NCBI RefSeq assembly: GCF_030272615.1
Contig: NC_081408.1
Coordinates: 406,167,889 to 406,231,888, forward strand
Length of the DNA: 64,000 nucleotides
Direction: 5' to 3'
From: Cryptomeria japonica
Lineage: Eukaryota; Streptophyta; Pinopsida; Cupressales; Cupressaceae
Shown here: positions 12,901-25,040 of the stretch, one piece after another
Layout: each line of letters begins with the position of its first letter
Position numbering within the stretch: position 1 is the stretch's first letter
The notes under the pieces: model-generated
The model's database searches: none
What the model was told of the DNA's origin: nothing
The model's input: only the letters and a program-made list of their open reading frames with translations
Position numbers and translations under genes: made by a program

Positions 12901-13680
12901 ACCAGAAATTGTGATGAGGACTGCAACACCATGAAAGAAATCCATCTGACTAAAGCATCATTGAATATGTGGTGTGTAGCTTATTTCACTCTTTGTGACA
13001 CCTCAACTGAATGTGCAACACTTGCTATAAGGGATCATAGTCATGGTAACCACAACAAATTGGAGCATAGCTACACAAGTGAAAAACATGAGGTTATTGA
13101 AACACTCAGAGTGAAACAACCATAGAAGCATTTGAGTGTTCTTGAAAAATGGTTAACTAAGATGAATAACACCAATTATTGCATTATTTAATTCTTTTTC
13201 CATTTTATTTTATTTTTTCAATTTTTTTTCATTTTGATAACGACAAGTAACCGCTGGCAAGTTGGTTTTAAATTACTCACCGCCTAGTAGCACTGTAAAA
13301 ATAGTTTTCACCACTAAGAATTTATTTCAACTACAATCCGCTAGAAATTGGTTTTCAAATTATAGTTGTCTAACAATGGCCGAAGGTTTTCATTGTTAGA
13401 TTTTATTGCTTTTTTCTATTTTTATCTTTTTTTTGTTCTTTTTTGTACTTTTTTCTCCTTTTGAAAAATTGCATATAATGACCAAAGAAAATGAAATTCT
13501 CATATGGATGTTGAAGTGATACCATCCAAATCATAGAGTTCATCTGGAAGCACTTCAATGAAATTCACCATTGAAACTGGTAGCATCTAGAACGTGAAAT
13601 GATGACCAAAAACAAGAATTGTACCTCCATCAAGATTGACCATACATCGTCGCAGAACACTATTGGTGCAAGCAATTTGA
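9990..13680. other. Unassigned region with CCCCCCAACTTAA-type motifs and ATGAAATG repeats
   Basis: No gene is supported. The longest open frame (11540-11926, minus, 128 codons) has no recognisable domain. Two similar motifs, CCCCCCTAACTTAAC (12123) and CCCCCCAACTTAATT (12686), recur with the one at 50525 and are each followed by CCTCA-type sequence or a purine run. Between 12515 and 12665 a degenerate unit of about 30 bp (GGTGAAATGATAAGGAATATGA-like) is repeated. Stretches at 13190-13240 and 13400-13460 are T-rich. Confidence 0.45.
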
Positions 13681-14416
13681 TGTTAGGATTCCCAAAGATA
13701 CTGAGAGGGGGGAGGGGTGAAATAGTATCTAACTGGTTAATTGATTTTCTTAACTTATTAAATGAAAAGCATTCCAAAAAACCAAAATTAATGCAGTAAA
13801 TAAGAACAACAACCACAACATGAAAGACACACCATAACACATTATTTTTAACGAGGAAACCTGGTGTGGGAAAAACCTCGGTGGTATTTGTGACCCACAA
13901 TATTCGCTTACTAGCCAATAAGAAAATATTACTATTACAATAGGGCCCTGCACATGCAGGAAGGCCAACTGCCTAAAGCTCACTGCTTACATACAAAAGA
14001 GAAGTCCACTGACTTACAAAAGTGGATTATGAAAATCCAATGTCATGTACTGCTACAAAAGGGCATTTGCTATGCCAGATCCAGTACCGGTTTAAGCTCT
14101 GCAACTTCCAAAACCTTATTCCAAAACTCTGCCTTAATATTCGCACATAATATCCATCACCTATCCTACCTTCAAATGTTCTCTAAGATCTCATACTTAT
14201 ATATGAGCCTCATTACAATATGCCTTGTCGGCTTTCAAAAAGATATTACAATTAATTACATTTTGCAATAAATAAAATCCTGTCAGCCAGGGTGTCGGTA
14301 ATCAAACTTTTCGATGCCGGTGAACGTATGCCGGTGTAGAGTTTGTCGGTGCCGATGCCTACCAGTATCATATGATTGTAAGGTTGCCATCAATGACAAT
14401 ACCTTCAATCACCTAC
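13681..14416 (-). mobile_element. Sirevirus-like LTR, minus strand, short form
   Basis: Read on the minus strand, it begins TGTAGGTGATTGAAGG, contains TTGTCATTGATGGCAACC and several GCCGGT motifs, and the hairpin CGAGG-TTTTT-CCC...GG-TTT-CCTCG (plus 13850-13885). It ends with CCCCTCCCCCCTCTCAG before TCCTAACA. The layout matches the other LTRs but it is only about 736 bp. The flanks do not form a convincing target duplication. Confidence 0.6.
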
Positions 14417-16860
14417 AATTTCTCATTGGAGTGTGCATTTGCCCACATTTGAATCTCATGTAGCTTTTCCACTATATCTGAAGATTGCATGTGGAACACG
14501 GGAATGCATGCCCAATCACTTCTAGAGACAAGGCAATGTAGAGAAAGACCAATTGTAGTCTCTCAATTTTTCTAATATGTCCATATGGTTGTAGATAAGT
14601 GAATGAATCAATCATTATGATGAAGTGCAATGATCTGTATCAAAATATGCTCAAGATCCTTGTAGAACTTTCACATGTCTTCAAGTTTTCTCTGGATATG
14701 TGGCTTGTGAAGAATCAACCAAGAACATGGCACCACAAGATACATGATTACACCACATTGTATTTTATCTTCCACATGGTCTAGTATCAAGGATGGTGAA
14801 AAAGAGAAGTTATGCCCATTAATGTTGAACGCTTGGCACAAAAATCATCTTGTGAGCTCCAAGAGTGAAGGAAAAAAGAAACTTGATCTTCACCATTCAG
14901 TTAGCAAGGCTAACAAAATGCATCTGTGTATGCTCTCATAGTGAAGCTTCATCAATTGGTGCAAAATTTTTAGGTCACCACCATAAGAAACCCACAACCA
15001 TCTCCTCGTGACCAATAATATCAATTATAGTAATGTACAATATCATTCATTTAATAACTTTACCACTATAACCAATTGATTGATTAGAAAATGAATGGTG
15101 GAGTTATATATATGAGTAAATATTTAATAATAAAATGGATAAATGATAATTAATTCTTGTGTAAACATAATATAAATGAAATGCTGACGAACACAAAAAA
15201 ATGCGTACCTTGATTTGGTCTAAAGCTCACACATGTAGTTTTATTAGAAGCACCAATGAAACAATCAATGAAGACTTTATCAAGAATCAACCACGAATTT
15301 CAAAAATTCAAGGGATTTGTAATGCCCGCCAAAATACCCTAGAGAAATATGCTAACTAACATGCTAATAGAGAATTAAAAAAAATAAAAATCACTTAATG
15401 CAACATATTCAACTAACTTCTCATATGAATTTAACATTCATTTACATGATATATACATATATTTCATGAACATAAACATAAAAGCACTATACGCAAGAGG
15501 ATATATACACAACTCTATAATTTAACTTCCCTAGGGTATCTCAACGTCATTACTTACAACCTCACCAAGATCATATCCTTATAAGCATAACACCATATTT
15601 ACTACCATGATCCAATGCATTATAACTCATCTAACCTTTCTTTTTTCATGCATAAATAAGATACCTCACTATTCTATTTATCATGAATACACTAACTCAT
15701 TTGAGGTCAAAATCCGATGAAATTTTGTGATGAAAATGAATTAATTTATTGTTTCATCAGGTACCTTTCAATTTAATGTGAGATTTTCATTTTTTTTAAA
15801 ATTGGTCCCCGACTTTCATCGAAATTTCGATGAACAAGAATGCTCATCGATAGTCCAATGATATTTCGATGAACGCTTAAAGTCAACCTTAATTTGTGGT
15901 CAACCGATAGGTATATAGTTCGATGCCCTAGCCGACTATTCTAATATGTTTAATTACAGACCTATTTGATTATTCCAATTGGCACTTGAGGTTGACATAA
16001 TATTGTGATTAATCCAAACATTCCTTTACAGCCACTTGACAAGGAATTTTTGTTGTTGTTTTAGTCTCTGATTTGAAGGCCACTGTCAAACTGTCCCAAA
16101 AACAGTGACAATTACAGTTTGGAAGCTTTCTTTTGTTAAGTGCAGTTGTCTCTCACTTTGTATTCATTTGAAAGAACCCATGACTATTATCACAAATGTA
16201 CTATTACTTACTGTATGGAGTTGTCTGATAATGACGAACAAATGAGGACTATTTAGGTTTGTCCTCACGGTAAACTTTAAAAGTCTGATTTTTTCCAAAT
16301 TTCGGATTCTCCTATTGTTTATAGGCATTAAGGACCTTTTGAATGTCGCCTCAAGTGCATGTAGACATCCATAAAAGTACCTTGAGTCCCCTTGTGATCC
16401 ATGTGGAAGGTGAACAATTGTAATGAGTATATAAAAGTTTGTGAGTCTGATCCTTGATAGTAAGTTCACAAACTTGATGGGGTGTTGTTACAAAACAAAA
16501 GCATAGTGGAAAAGGTTGCATTACAAGGTTTAATGTCACTGCTCCTAGAGTCTGATCCATGTCTCTAAAGTCTTAATCCAAATTTTATAGTCCTTATCAA
16601 CTAGGTGCATTGACATCATGAATGGATGTGTAAAGCAACATGTTTGAAGCATGGTTTCATTGTTCCCTACTGTCCTATTGATCAAGAGTATTGTTCCTTT
16701 GAAGAACATGTTGTTCCTTTGTTCAAGCCTTGTATCCATGAAGTTGGCCTTGTTATGTGTTAAATCCTGATGAGACATTGTACCAAGAAGACCTTGTGGG
16801 GTGGGTTTCCTAATTGGAGCCTTGTTTCGAAAATTTATCTAAATATTCAAGCTTGGTAAC
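14417..16860. other. Unassigned; possible LTR start near 15318 and TCGATGAA-rich patch
   Basis: No coding gene is supported. TGTAATGCCCGCC at about 15318 resembles the first bases of some plant gypsy LTRs, but no partner was found. At 15710-15880 the motif TCGATGAA and near variants recur, including a perfect 20-bp palindrome at 15815-15834. The position, about 1 kb before the CACTA transposase, would suit a subterminal region. No CACTA terminal inverted repeat was identified. Confidence 0.35.
15815..15834. repeat. Perfect 20-bp palindrome
   Basis: TTCATCGAAATTTCGATGAA is its own reverse complement. Half-sites recur at about 15846-15857 and 15870-15878, and related ones occur at 46845-47110. 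Confidence 0.9.
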
Positions 16861-16868
16861 AAAAAATC

Positions 16869-18086
16869 ATGTCAGATTATATTAGTGTGGAACAAAATGA
16901 AGAAACACTTGCTAGATTGTGGGCTAGATTGAAAAGAAAGGGTGATGGGAAATGTTATTGTCCTTGCAATAATTGCAAGGGCTTATAGACGAGAAGACTT
17001 TTAATCACAACAGTTGAGAAACATTGTAGGTAGAATGCTCACATTGAAAAGGGGCATGATTATCGTCCATTGGTAAGTTGTTCATTATATGTCTTTATAT
17101 TGATTGAATTTGTAAATGTTTATATCATTTTAACATTTTATATATATATATATAAAATCACTTGATCTTGAACATGGTTTATTTGTGTCGATCATTATTA
17201 TAAAGGTGGGGCGCCCTAGGGCACATGATATGGATTATCATGTCCCAGAGAATGTGGATTTGCAAGCGGAGGAACATGGAGCTGTGAATATCGAAGATGA
17301 AGTTAATGATCCCATGGAAGAAGATGCTAATGCACTAGAAAATAGAGTTGAAGATGATGGTACAAATACATTGATCCATGACATATTTGAAGGCATACGC
17401 GCCCCTTTATGAAGGCTCCCAAACTCTTCTCTATGATGTATTGTTGTTGGTGAACTTGAAGGTTATGAATGGTTTATCCAACATAGCAATCTCACGGATG
17501 TTAAGGTATGTCATATATGTCATCTTTTTTCATCTATTTTTGTTGTTAGTTCATCACTACTAAATAAAGGATGAAATATGTATCATTAATGTTCATTATA
17601 TTAACAAATTATTTTTGTTGTTGTAGATTGATAGGTGAATGTTTGTTACCACCATCAAATATTTTACCTCGCTCATACCGAGATTTATCTGTCATTATGA
17701 AAGATATTGGAATGGAGTATCAAGCAATAGATGCATGTCTCAATGATCATATTATATATCATAAACAACATGAATTTTCAATAGAATTCCCGAAATGTCA
17801 TATCAGTAGATATCGAATAGATCAACTAACAAAAAGGGTGCCTCGCGAGGTTCTTCGTTATATTCCCATTATTCCACGTATGCAACGATTATTTAGGTGT
17901 GAAAGATTAGCGCAATTTATGGATTACCGTGTACGGAATAGAAGTGGAGATAACATTCTTCGAATGCTTGCAGATGGTTCTGCATTTAGGGACAGAGGAA
18001 AAATGACCACACTTTAAAGAAAAACCTCATAATCTTAGACTTTCATTGGCAGCAGATGGTGTCGATCCATTTGGAGAGATGAGATC
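16869..18086 (+). pseudogene. CACTA (En/Spm) TNP2-like transposase, truncated
   Basis: The piece starting ATG at 16869 has the transposase-associated pattern with CYCPCNNCKG, then in-frame stops, and a likely exon end before GTAAGT at 17073. An acidic linker follows (17206-17400). After a frameshift near 17400, PLYEGS and a LLVNLKVMNGLSN stretch match the start of the TNP2 core. After a second intron (about 17504-17625), 17626-18000 reads without interruption, with IDACLNDHIIY, SRYRID, RVPREVLRYIPIIPRMQRLF and the ADGSAF segment typical of the family. One more frameshift precedes LSLAADGVDPFGEM at about 18040-18080. There the homology stops, so most of the catalytic C-terminal part is missing. 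Three or more breaks make it non-functional. The family call is firm; the intron borders are inferred. Confidence 0.85.
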
Positions 18087-18469
18087 TAATTGTTGCAACT
18101 TTTGCATTTTTGACACAACTTTGCCAACTTTGACCATATCCTTCTTGGATGTTTCCAACATGACAAAAATGGACTCAATATAATCAATTACAACATTTTT
18201 AATCCTTTAATGAACATTTTGACCTTAGTTGACCCTATTAGGTCTCTTGGTAGAAAATGGCTCTTCAAGCCTTACAATTGAGTTGTTTTTTTATATCAAT
18301 GGACTTTATGACCTTACAAATCATGTATGAAAATTACAAAAAAGCAAAAAAAAGTACTTTGACCTCATAAGGTATCTTTATGCTTGGGTGCCTATGCACC
18401 ATTTTATTATTTTTTTTTTTCGTAAGTTTATTGGGTTAATTTCAATAATGTTTTTAATATTCTTGGTGC
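18087..18469 (+). other. Non-coding gap inside the CACTA element
   Basis: About 380 bp of AT-rich sequence starts where transposase homology ends. I see no feature in it; it may be the filler of a deletion that removed the rest of the transposase. Confidence 0.4.
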
Positions 18470-20720
18470 AGTCGGATGATCGGGGAAAGGCACCAACAGT
18501 AGAGGAGAGCATCCATAGGGAGGTGCAATCACTATTATGTGATGATGATATCGCATATTCCGCAAACCCTTTGGATATGATAAGGAAGACCCCAAAAAAT
18601 GCAATGAATAAATCCTTCTGTTATCATTCATGGTGCCTCAAACAGATGAGATAAGAGAAAGGGTTAAAATATTGACTAAGAGAGCACGAAACTTGCAAGT
18701 AAGCTGTCATGAGATCTTTAATTATAACATAAGTTCATTCATGGTTTTATATTTTGTACTCTTTTATGTCATGAACTATAATATGTGTTGTTTTTATAGG
18801 ATTTTTTGCGTCCTCATGATGCTACTAGCCATGATCAAGGTACTGTGGGTGTTGCCCGGGGAGTAGGGGTTGGTACAAGTGTCAATCTTGATCTTCTTGC
18901 ATATACATTACATCATTAAACCCCATCATCCACACTTATATTGTCGACTAAAATGTCGGCAACACATAGCATGCATACATTGGGTAGTGCACCCTCTGGC
19001 AGCGAACACATGCCAGAACATGCGTTAGGAAATGTACCTGTGGATGCAGAGGCCACTAGTACTAGTGATGTTTTAGCAACATTTCTTGGATCTTCCCGTA
19101 TTACTAGTATGGGAACGTTTCTGGTCACATTTGTGGTGACCGAGGATTTCGTTCCCATAAAGATAGAGAAGGTCCCAGGTACTTTAAAATGTTTTAATTA
19201 TTATTATATATAATCCGATTGAAATTTACTTATTGATCACTCTTTTTAGAGTAATGATCTCATGATATTTTTGGTAGGAAATGATGTTTTTTATAAACAT
19301 CTAAATGATATTACATTGGAGATCTTCGGGCCCACCATATGTACATGATGGAATGCCCAAAATGAAGATTTAAAAGATGAGCTTATTAATCGTTTAGTTG
19401 CGTTGTTCGGTAATAACACATTCAACCGAACCAAGGTCCTTAAGAAAGCTAGTACCTATCTAAAGTATGTGAGGGACCAATATAGGTCACATTTAGAGAA
19501 GAACAAAAAGTACGAGCATCCTCCCATGATTCCGGAGAGGGAGTGGAAGGACCTAGTGTCAGATGGAAAGGAGAAGGCTGAAAAGAAAAAAAGGAAAGAC
19601 ACCACCGAACCAAGGAAGGTATGTGATACTATCAACAATGTAATTATATATTGATTACTCTTTCTTTTTACACAATCTAACATATTTCAAACTTTTCATA
19701 GGTTGTCTGACACAACGAAGGCAACAAAGGCAAGAGTAGAAAAACATGGGCAACACAAACCTCCCTCTGGTGGTTATATGAAATTAGCCGCACAAATTGT
19801 AAGTATCAATAAATGAAATATTGCATCCAAATAATAAATTGAAAATAATTTTGGTTTTATCACACCATAGAAGAAAAAATCATGATCTTATGCAAAAATG
19901 CAGAGCTCTGAATTCAAGAGAGTGCCTGCAAAAGAGGACTTGAAGATTGCCTTCCAATAAGGCTATGGAGCCGTGGCTAAACGTCTAAGACTCTTGATTG
20001 GGCAAACACAAGCTTCCATTGCATTCGACATGCAGGTAAATAAACCCAATGAAGTTTATTTAAAACTAAATACTTGTGCAATTTATTCAATATTAATTTC
20101 CACCATAAAGTAATTATGTGCCTATTTGTTTTAAATAGGTAAGCAATATAATACTGCACATGACATTGGAAAGTATCTTGGTGAGGGTGGAGCACAACCT
20201 GCAGATGAAGTTCATGGCCATGTGCGTCCCGATACTGGATGTATTCATATGCTATACAGAACGCATTATAGATTAATACAATTAAACATCTTTAATTGCA
20301 TTTTGTGTATTAATTAATGTAACCTTTCATGTTTCAACTTTAGAGCATGTAGAGCGTGATCAACATGTTGAGCATGATTGGGCTAGACAAGATCAGGAAC
20401 ATGATGTGGACCCGTCGGGTAAATAGGACTGCTCTAATGTTCTTTTAAAAATATTTAATTGTAATTGGTGTATTAATTAATGTAACCTTTCGTGCTTCAA
20501 CTCCAAAGGATTTAGAGGGTGTTCAACATGTTGAGCATGAGGCTATAAGACAAGATCGGGAACATGATGTGGCCCCATCAGGTAAAGAGAACCACTCTAA
20601 TGTTCATTTAATTAATGAAATACTTGTAACAATAATAATAAAACATATAAATTTAACATTTCTTTGTTATTGCAGCAGACCCCCCTTGCAACGGCCTCCA
20701 CGTCGTGAGTACACGACTAT
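18470..20720 (+). pseudogene. CACTA second gene, Transposase_24 (Ptta/En/Spm)-like
   Basis: Several exon-like pieces in the same orientation lie downstream of the transposase, as in two-gene CACTA elements. The clearest is 19275-19618: after one stop it reads YLKYVRDQYRSHLEKNK, then PPMIPEREWKDLV and a basic tail, the pattern of the Ptta/En/Spm transposase family, and it ends at AAG before GTATGT. Upstream pieces (18470-18692 and 18801-19180) hold a Ser/Thr-rich linker and one frameshift. Downstream pieces (about 19705-19800, 19905-20035 and 20140-20230) continue the frame with stops. Two tandemly duplicated exons near the end encode a charged H/D/E/Q-rich repeat. In CACTA elements this class of protein is thought to bind subterminal repeats. 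Exon borders are approximate. Confidence 0.65.
20278..20600 (+). repeat. Tandem duplication of an exon plus intron (~160 bp)
   Basis: Both halves contain TGTATTAATTAATGTAACCTTTC, then CAACATGTTGAGCATGA, CAAGATC(A/G)GGAACATGATGTGG and a GGTAAA donor-like site. Each copy therefore carries the end of an intron, an exon encoding an HVEHD-type repeat, and the next donor site. Confidence 0.8.
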
Positions 20721-20864
20721 GCATACATTAAGATCATGAGAAGAGGGTAGAACAAATGATTTAGAAAATGATACTCCACTTCTTTATTTAGCCGCAAAAA
20801 AGAAACAAAAAAAAAGTGATTGTAATCATATTATGACAACCATATTTTTGATAATATGTAAAAA

Positions 20865-21030
20865 CTGAAACAGTGAATGCTATATGCTAATGAATGAATG
20901 TGAATATGTTAATGAATGAATATTATATGTTATTAATGGATGAATGAATGGGTGTTATATGTTATTAATGGATGAATGCATGAATTCTATATGTTATTAA
21001 TGGATGAATGAATGATTAATGTTATATGAT
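20865..21030 (+). repeat. Tandem AT-rich repeat (GTTATTAATGGATGAATGAATG)
   Basis: Four to five degenerate copies of TATATGTTATTAATGGATGAATG run in the same direction, with ATGAATGA microsatellite slippage. Confidence 0.75.
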
Positions 21031-21282
21031 TGGGTATAGGGAATTGAGAGTGATGTGAGGGTGGAGGGGCCAAATGAGCTTCTACCTTGACGTGGTTGGC
21101 CATGTTAAGTAGAGAATATTAAACTATTCTCGAAACAAAGAGAAAATCAATAACGTAATGCACTTTTCAATATTTCATTATGCTGCACTTTTAAGCTTTT
21201 ACTTTTTAGCACATCTCATATGTTACCTTGGATGACAACTTTTGCAAGGGATTCCAGTTGGCATAATATTTCCAATTGAGAG

Positions 21283-21876
<594 letters not shown>

Positions 21877-21967
21877 GTAAGGATATTTTTCTTCATGCCA
21901 TGGCTTTGTTTACTAAAGAGCCTTGCCCCTTTGTGTGACTAACTAGGGTATGGGTAAGATTTGTAAC

Positions 21968-22406
21968 TGTAGACATATAAAAATGACCACTTTCTTAAGT
22001 GAATATTTAATATTCATTTTAAACTCATTCCTCTATTTAATTAAATGGATTATTTGATTAAATAAATTACTCAAATATATTTAATTAAGTTCACCTAAGC
22101 CTTTCATAGCCTTTTAATTAAATAAATCACTTTATTTAATTAATTCCCCTTTCTCCCCTTTTAATTAAATTTACATTTAATTAAATTGATTCTTGCAAAT
22201 AAATAAATCTAATTTATTTATTTTAATCCCCTCACTTGTATTTATGCAAGTTGCATCTATTTTTTTTGAAATAAAGTAATTTATTTTAATTAAAATTCCC
22301 CTCCATCAACTTGCAAAATCCTACATCTCCCACTTGCCTCTCTAAACCCCCTTCTAGATTCTTCTAATCACTTCTAAATTAACCTAATCCATCTCTTAAA
22401 TATTCT
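21968..22406 (+). mobile_element. Element 2: left part of 5' LTR (plus strand)
   Basis: The segment starts TGTAGACATATAAAA, similar to element 1's LTR start TGTATACACATAAAA on the other strand. It has the same AT-rich TTTAATTAAAT composition expected of U3. It is cut at 22406 by element 1, and the LTR appears to resume at 40207. The bases next to the cut, ATTCT (22402-22406) and ATTGT (40202-40206), look like a target duplication with one change. Reconstruction of the split LTR is an inference. Confidence 0.6.
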
Positions 22407-23625
22407 TGTGTGAGCTTGAATTTCTTCCTCAGAATGTTACCTGCAATAAGTTAGTTTCACAAAATACAAATGGAAATGCATATAGGAAATCCAAAATCCA
22501 CCAATAAAACTACATGAAATACATACTAAAATAAAACATTATTTTACCTTCATGGCTCATATCTCATTGTGTCCTAACTCCACCGTTCCTTGTTGCAGGT
22601 GGTGTGCTCTCAGACAATGCATTGTTGGCTTCCAAGATGGCATATGAAGAATGGACTGATAACTTGTATTTAACTGACACTATGATATGCAAATGCTACA
22701 TGATTATGCTAAAATGATTATGCTAAAATGCTATATGATATTTGCTATTACTATTTGCTATTTGCTTCAAAAACTCACAGATGCATATGATCAATTTTCA
22801 AGACTAACTTGAAGATTCTTGAAGATTAACTCTCTCAACTAAAGCTCTTGATTTTATAGACTTTGAGAGGATAAGATGATGTGGCTCAGATCAACGGTCC
22901 TGATCAGATCTGCAAATTTGGATGGCTATGAGCAAAGGTGAAGGTTGAGAGAAAGGGGGAAGGGGAAGACAAGTGTCACTCATCTCACCTTAACTAGGTT
23001 GTTGACTGAGAGAATCTAGGGATGGTTGGAGGAAATTTAGGCATGAGAGGACAAGTGGACTCAAGTCCTTCCTAAGATGTAGGGGGTGTTGGAGAGAATA
23101 TAGGAAATGGTTATGAAATATGTGTACGTACACAATTTTCATTAAATGTGGAGGTTGGAGATAAATGATGAATTAATATTTAAGAAATATTAATTTCCTT
23201 AGCCACATCTTTGATGAGTTGGCAAAGGGAAGATGAAGTGGAGATGGAGGGTGAGTTGGATAAGGGATTAAATAATTTAGGAAATTATTTAATATTTGAG
23301 ACTATAGGATAGGAGAATAATATTGAATATTTAATTGTTTGGAGAAGATAATTAAATATTAGATATTTAATTAACTTGGTTAAAAGGAATAATTAAATAT
23401 TAGATATTTAATTAATTAGAAGAATAGGATAATTAAATATTAGATATTTAATTAATTAGAGGAATAAAATAGATGAATTAATTAATAAAATATTAATTAA
23501 TAGAAAGACATGAAAATGAATTAAATAAATTAATATTTTCAAATTAACTATTTAATAGAAGAATAATTATTAAATAAATATAAAATATTTATTTAATTGC
23601 TCATAGCCAATTTTATGTGTATACA
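22407..23625 (-). mobile_element. Element 1: 3' LTR
   Basis: It matches 38983-40201 over its whole length, TGTGTGAGC...GTGTATACA on the plus strand. I count about 18 substitutions and two single-base indels between the two LTRs. All but one indel fall in the first ~590 bases here. A TATA-like CTATAAAATC lies on the minus strand near 22860. Confidence 0.95.
23335..23475. repeat. Three tandem hairpin units in U3
   Basis: AATTAAATATTAGATATTTAATT, a near-perfect inverted repeat, occurs three times at roughly 40-45-bp spacing, separated by GGAATA/GAATAGG-type spacers. The same array is in the other LTR at about 39920-40050. Confidence 0.85.
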
Positions 23626-23640
23626 TTTTGCCCCTCTTTG
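23626..23640 (-). promoter_or_regulatory. Element 1: polypurine tract
   Basis: On the minus strand CAAAGAGGGGCAAAA directly precedes the 3' LTR start TGTATACACA, the position at which plus-strand DNA synthesis is primed. Confidence 0.85.
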
Positions 23641-24125
23641 AAATAATGTCGAGACAACATTGTTTCACAGATTAAATCAAGTCTCGGTAATGCCTGATAG
23701 AGATTGAAAATCTTGATTGTGTGCCCCCTCAGGAGATTGATCGTGAAATTGTCGAAAATTCTGGTTTGAACGATTAATCTCATGATAATAAAAATTTAGT
23801 CAATTAAATTCATTTGGAAAAAACAAATTAAATTGCCCCATTGAAATTAATTACTCTTCAAAATAGTAAATATAAAATTAACCAAGGCTAATTTTAACTT
23901 CATTATTATCCTTGTCAGCTTTTTGCTTGAAAATATTCTTGCTGAGGTGGTGAAATGGTGATTCTGGTGGAGTGTCATCGATTTGAGCGAGTTCGGCGTT
24001 AGCAGCGACCTGTTGAGTATGGGTATTCGGTATGTATCTTATCCTGAGCCTTGTTTTCAAGTTTTAATTCAAAGTTTCATGTTTTTAGGCACTTTTTTGG
24101 ATTTTTAAAAAAATTTTGACATTAT

Positions 24126-24442
24126 TTTAGCGCTTTTGCAGTTTGTTTTAGCTCATATGCAACTAGGTTTAGCGCAAATGCTTAGATTAGCGCATATGCT
24201 CTGTATGTTAGCGCTTATGTTCAAGTTGTTAGAGCATATGCATAGGGTAGCGCAAATGCGTTGTTTGTTAGCGCATATGCCCAGAAAGGTAGTGCTTTTG
24301 CATGGATTAGTGTTTATGCCTATAGTTTTAGCACTTTTGTTAAAAAGGATAACGCATATGCACTAAGTTAGTGCATTTGCATTTAGTTTTAGTGCATTTG
24401 TTGTAGTTTGGAGCAAATGCTCAATAGGATAGCGCTTTTGCT
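24126..24442 (+). repeat. GCGC array 1 (TTAGCGCATATGC-type, ~16 units)
   Basis: About 16 copies of TTAGCGCNNNTGC-like units are spaced roughly 19-22 bases. Seven keep GCGC exactly, and most of the others show GTGC, GCAC or similar changes. The array is about 600 bp upstream of the plus-strand mobile-domain ORF, in its sense orientation. The open frame 24136-24366 is the translated array and is not annotated as a gene. Confidence 0.85.
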
Positions 24443-24539
24443 TAAATTGATATTTTTGATAAGTGAAAAAGCTAAAAATCACTTTGATAAGTAGATTTAA
24501 CATGTTCAATACACATTGATGATGAAATAGGGTTTTTAT

Positions 24540-24990
24540 TTAGCGATTTCGTGATTACGTGATTGATAGATAGCTTTGATTAGCTTTATTGATAGATTTG
24601 TTGATTGATCGCTTGATTGATAGATAGCTTTGATTAGCTTGATTGATAGATAACTTTGATTAGCTTGATTGATAGATAGTTTTGATGAGCTTGATTGATA
24701 GATAGCTTTGATTAGCTTGATTTGATCGATTGAGTAGCTCTAAGAAACCGATTTAGTTTCTGATGTAAGAGCTTATTTGAGTAAACTTTGTGTTTGATAA
24801 AAAAATCATGATTGATAGGTTTTAAAATGTTTTGACAGCGTAAGTTGCTTCAATTTGATTTGATGATTCAATTTGATTTGATAGATAGATTTCATGATTC
24901 AATTTGATTTAATAGATAGATTTGATGATTCAGTTATTTTGATAGATATATTTGATGATTCATTTGTTTTGATTGATTTCTCTTGACAAA
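24540..24990 (+). repeat. Two adjacent tandem arrays (GATTGATAGATAGCTTT and TTTGATGATTCAATTTGA)
   Basis: From about 24565 to 24730, a unit of about 26-28 bp (TTGATTGATAGATAGCTTTGATTAGC) recurs five to six times. From about 24850 to 24985, a unit of about 35 bp (GATGATTCAATTTGATTTGATAGATAG) recurs four times. They fill the space between the GCGC array and the mobile-domain ORF. Confidence 0.8.
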
Positions 24991-25040
24991 ATAGGAGAAA
25001 CTTGATGTTCTCCAATGTCGGGAGAAATTACCCGTAGTGC

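Noticed and set aside
16081-16108. CACTGTCAAACTG...ACAGTG as a CACTA/CACTG terminal repeat
   Set aside because: It is a small local inverted repeat without a matching copy at the other side of the CACTA genes.
24136-24366. A 76-codon frame with a heptad-like LAHM pattern
   Set aside because: It is the direct translation of the 21-bp repeat array. The seven-residue periodicity follows from the DNA period and there is no independent sign of coding.
24126-24442. The regularly spaced repeats could be called a CRISPR array
   Set aside because: The units are short and degenerate, spacers are only about 8-12 bases, there are no cas genes, and the context is a plant retrotransposon.
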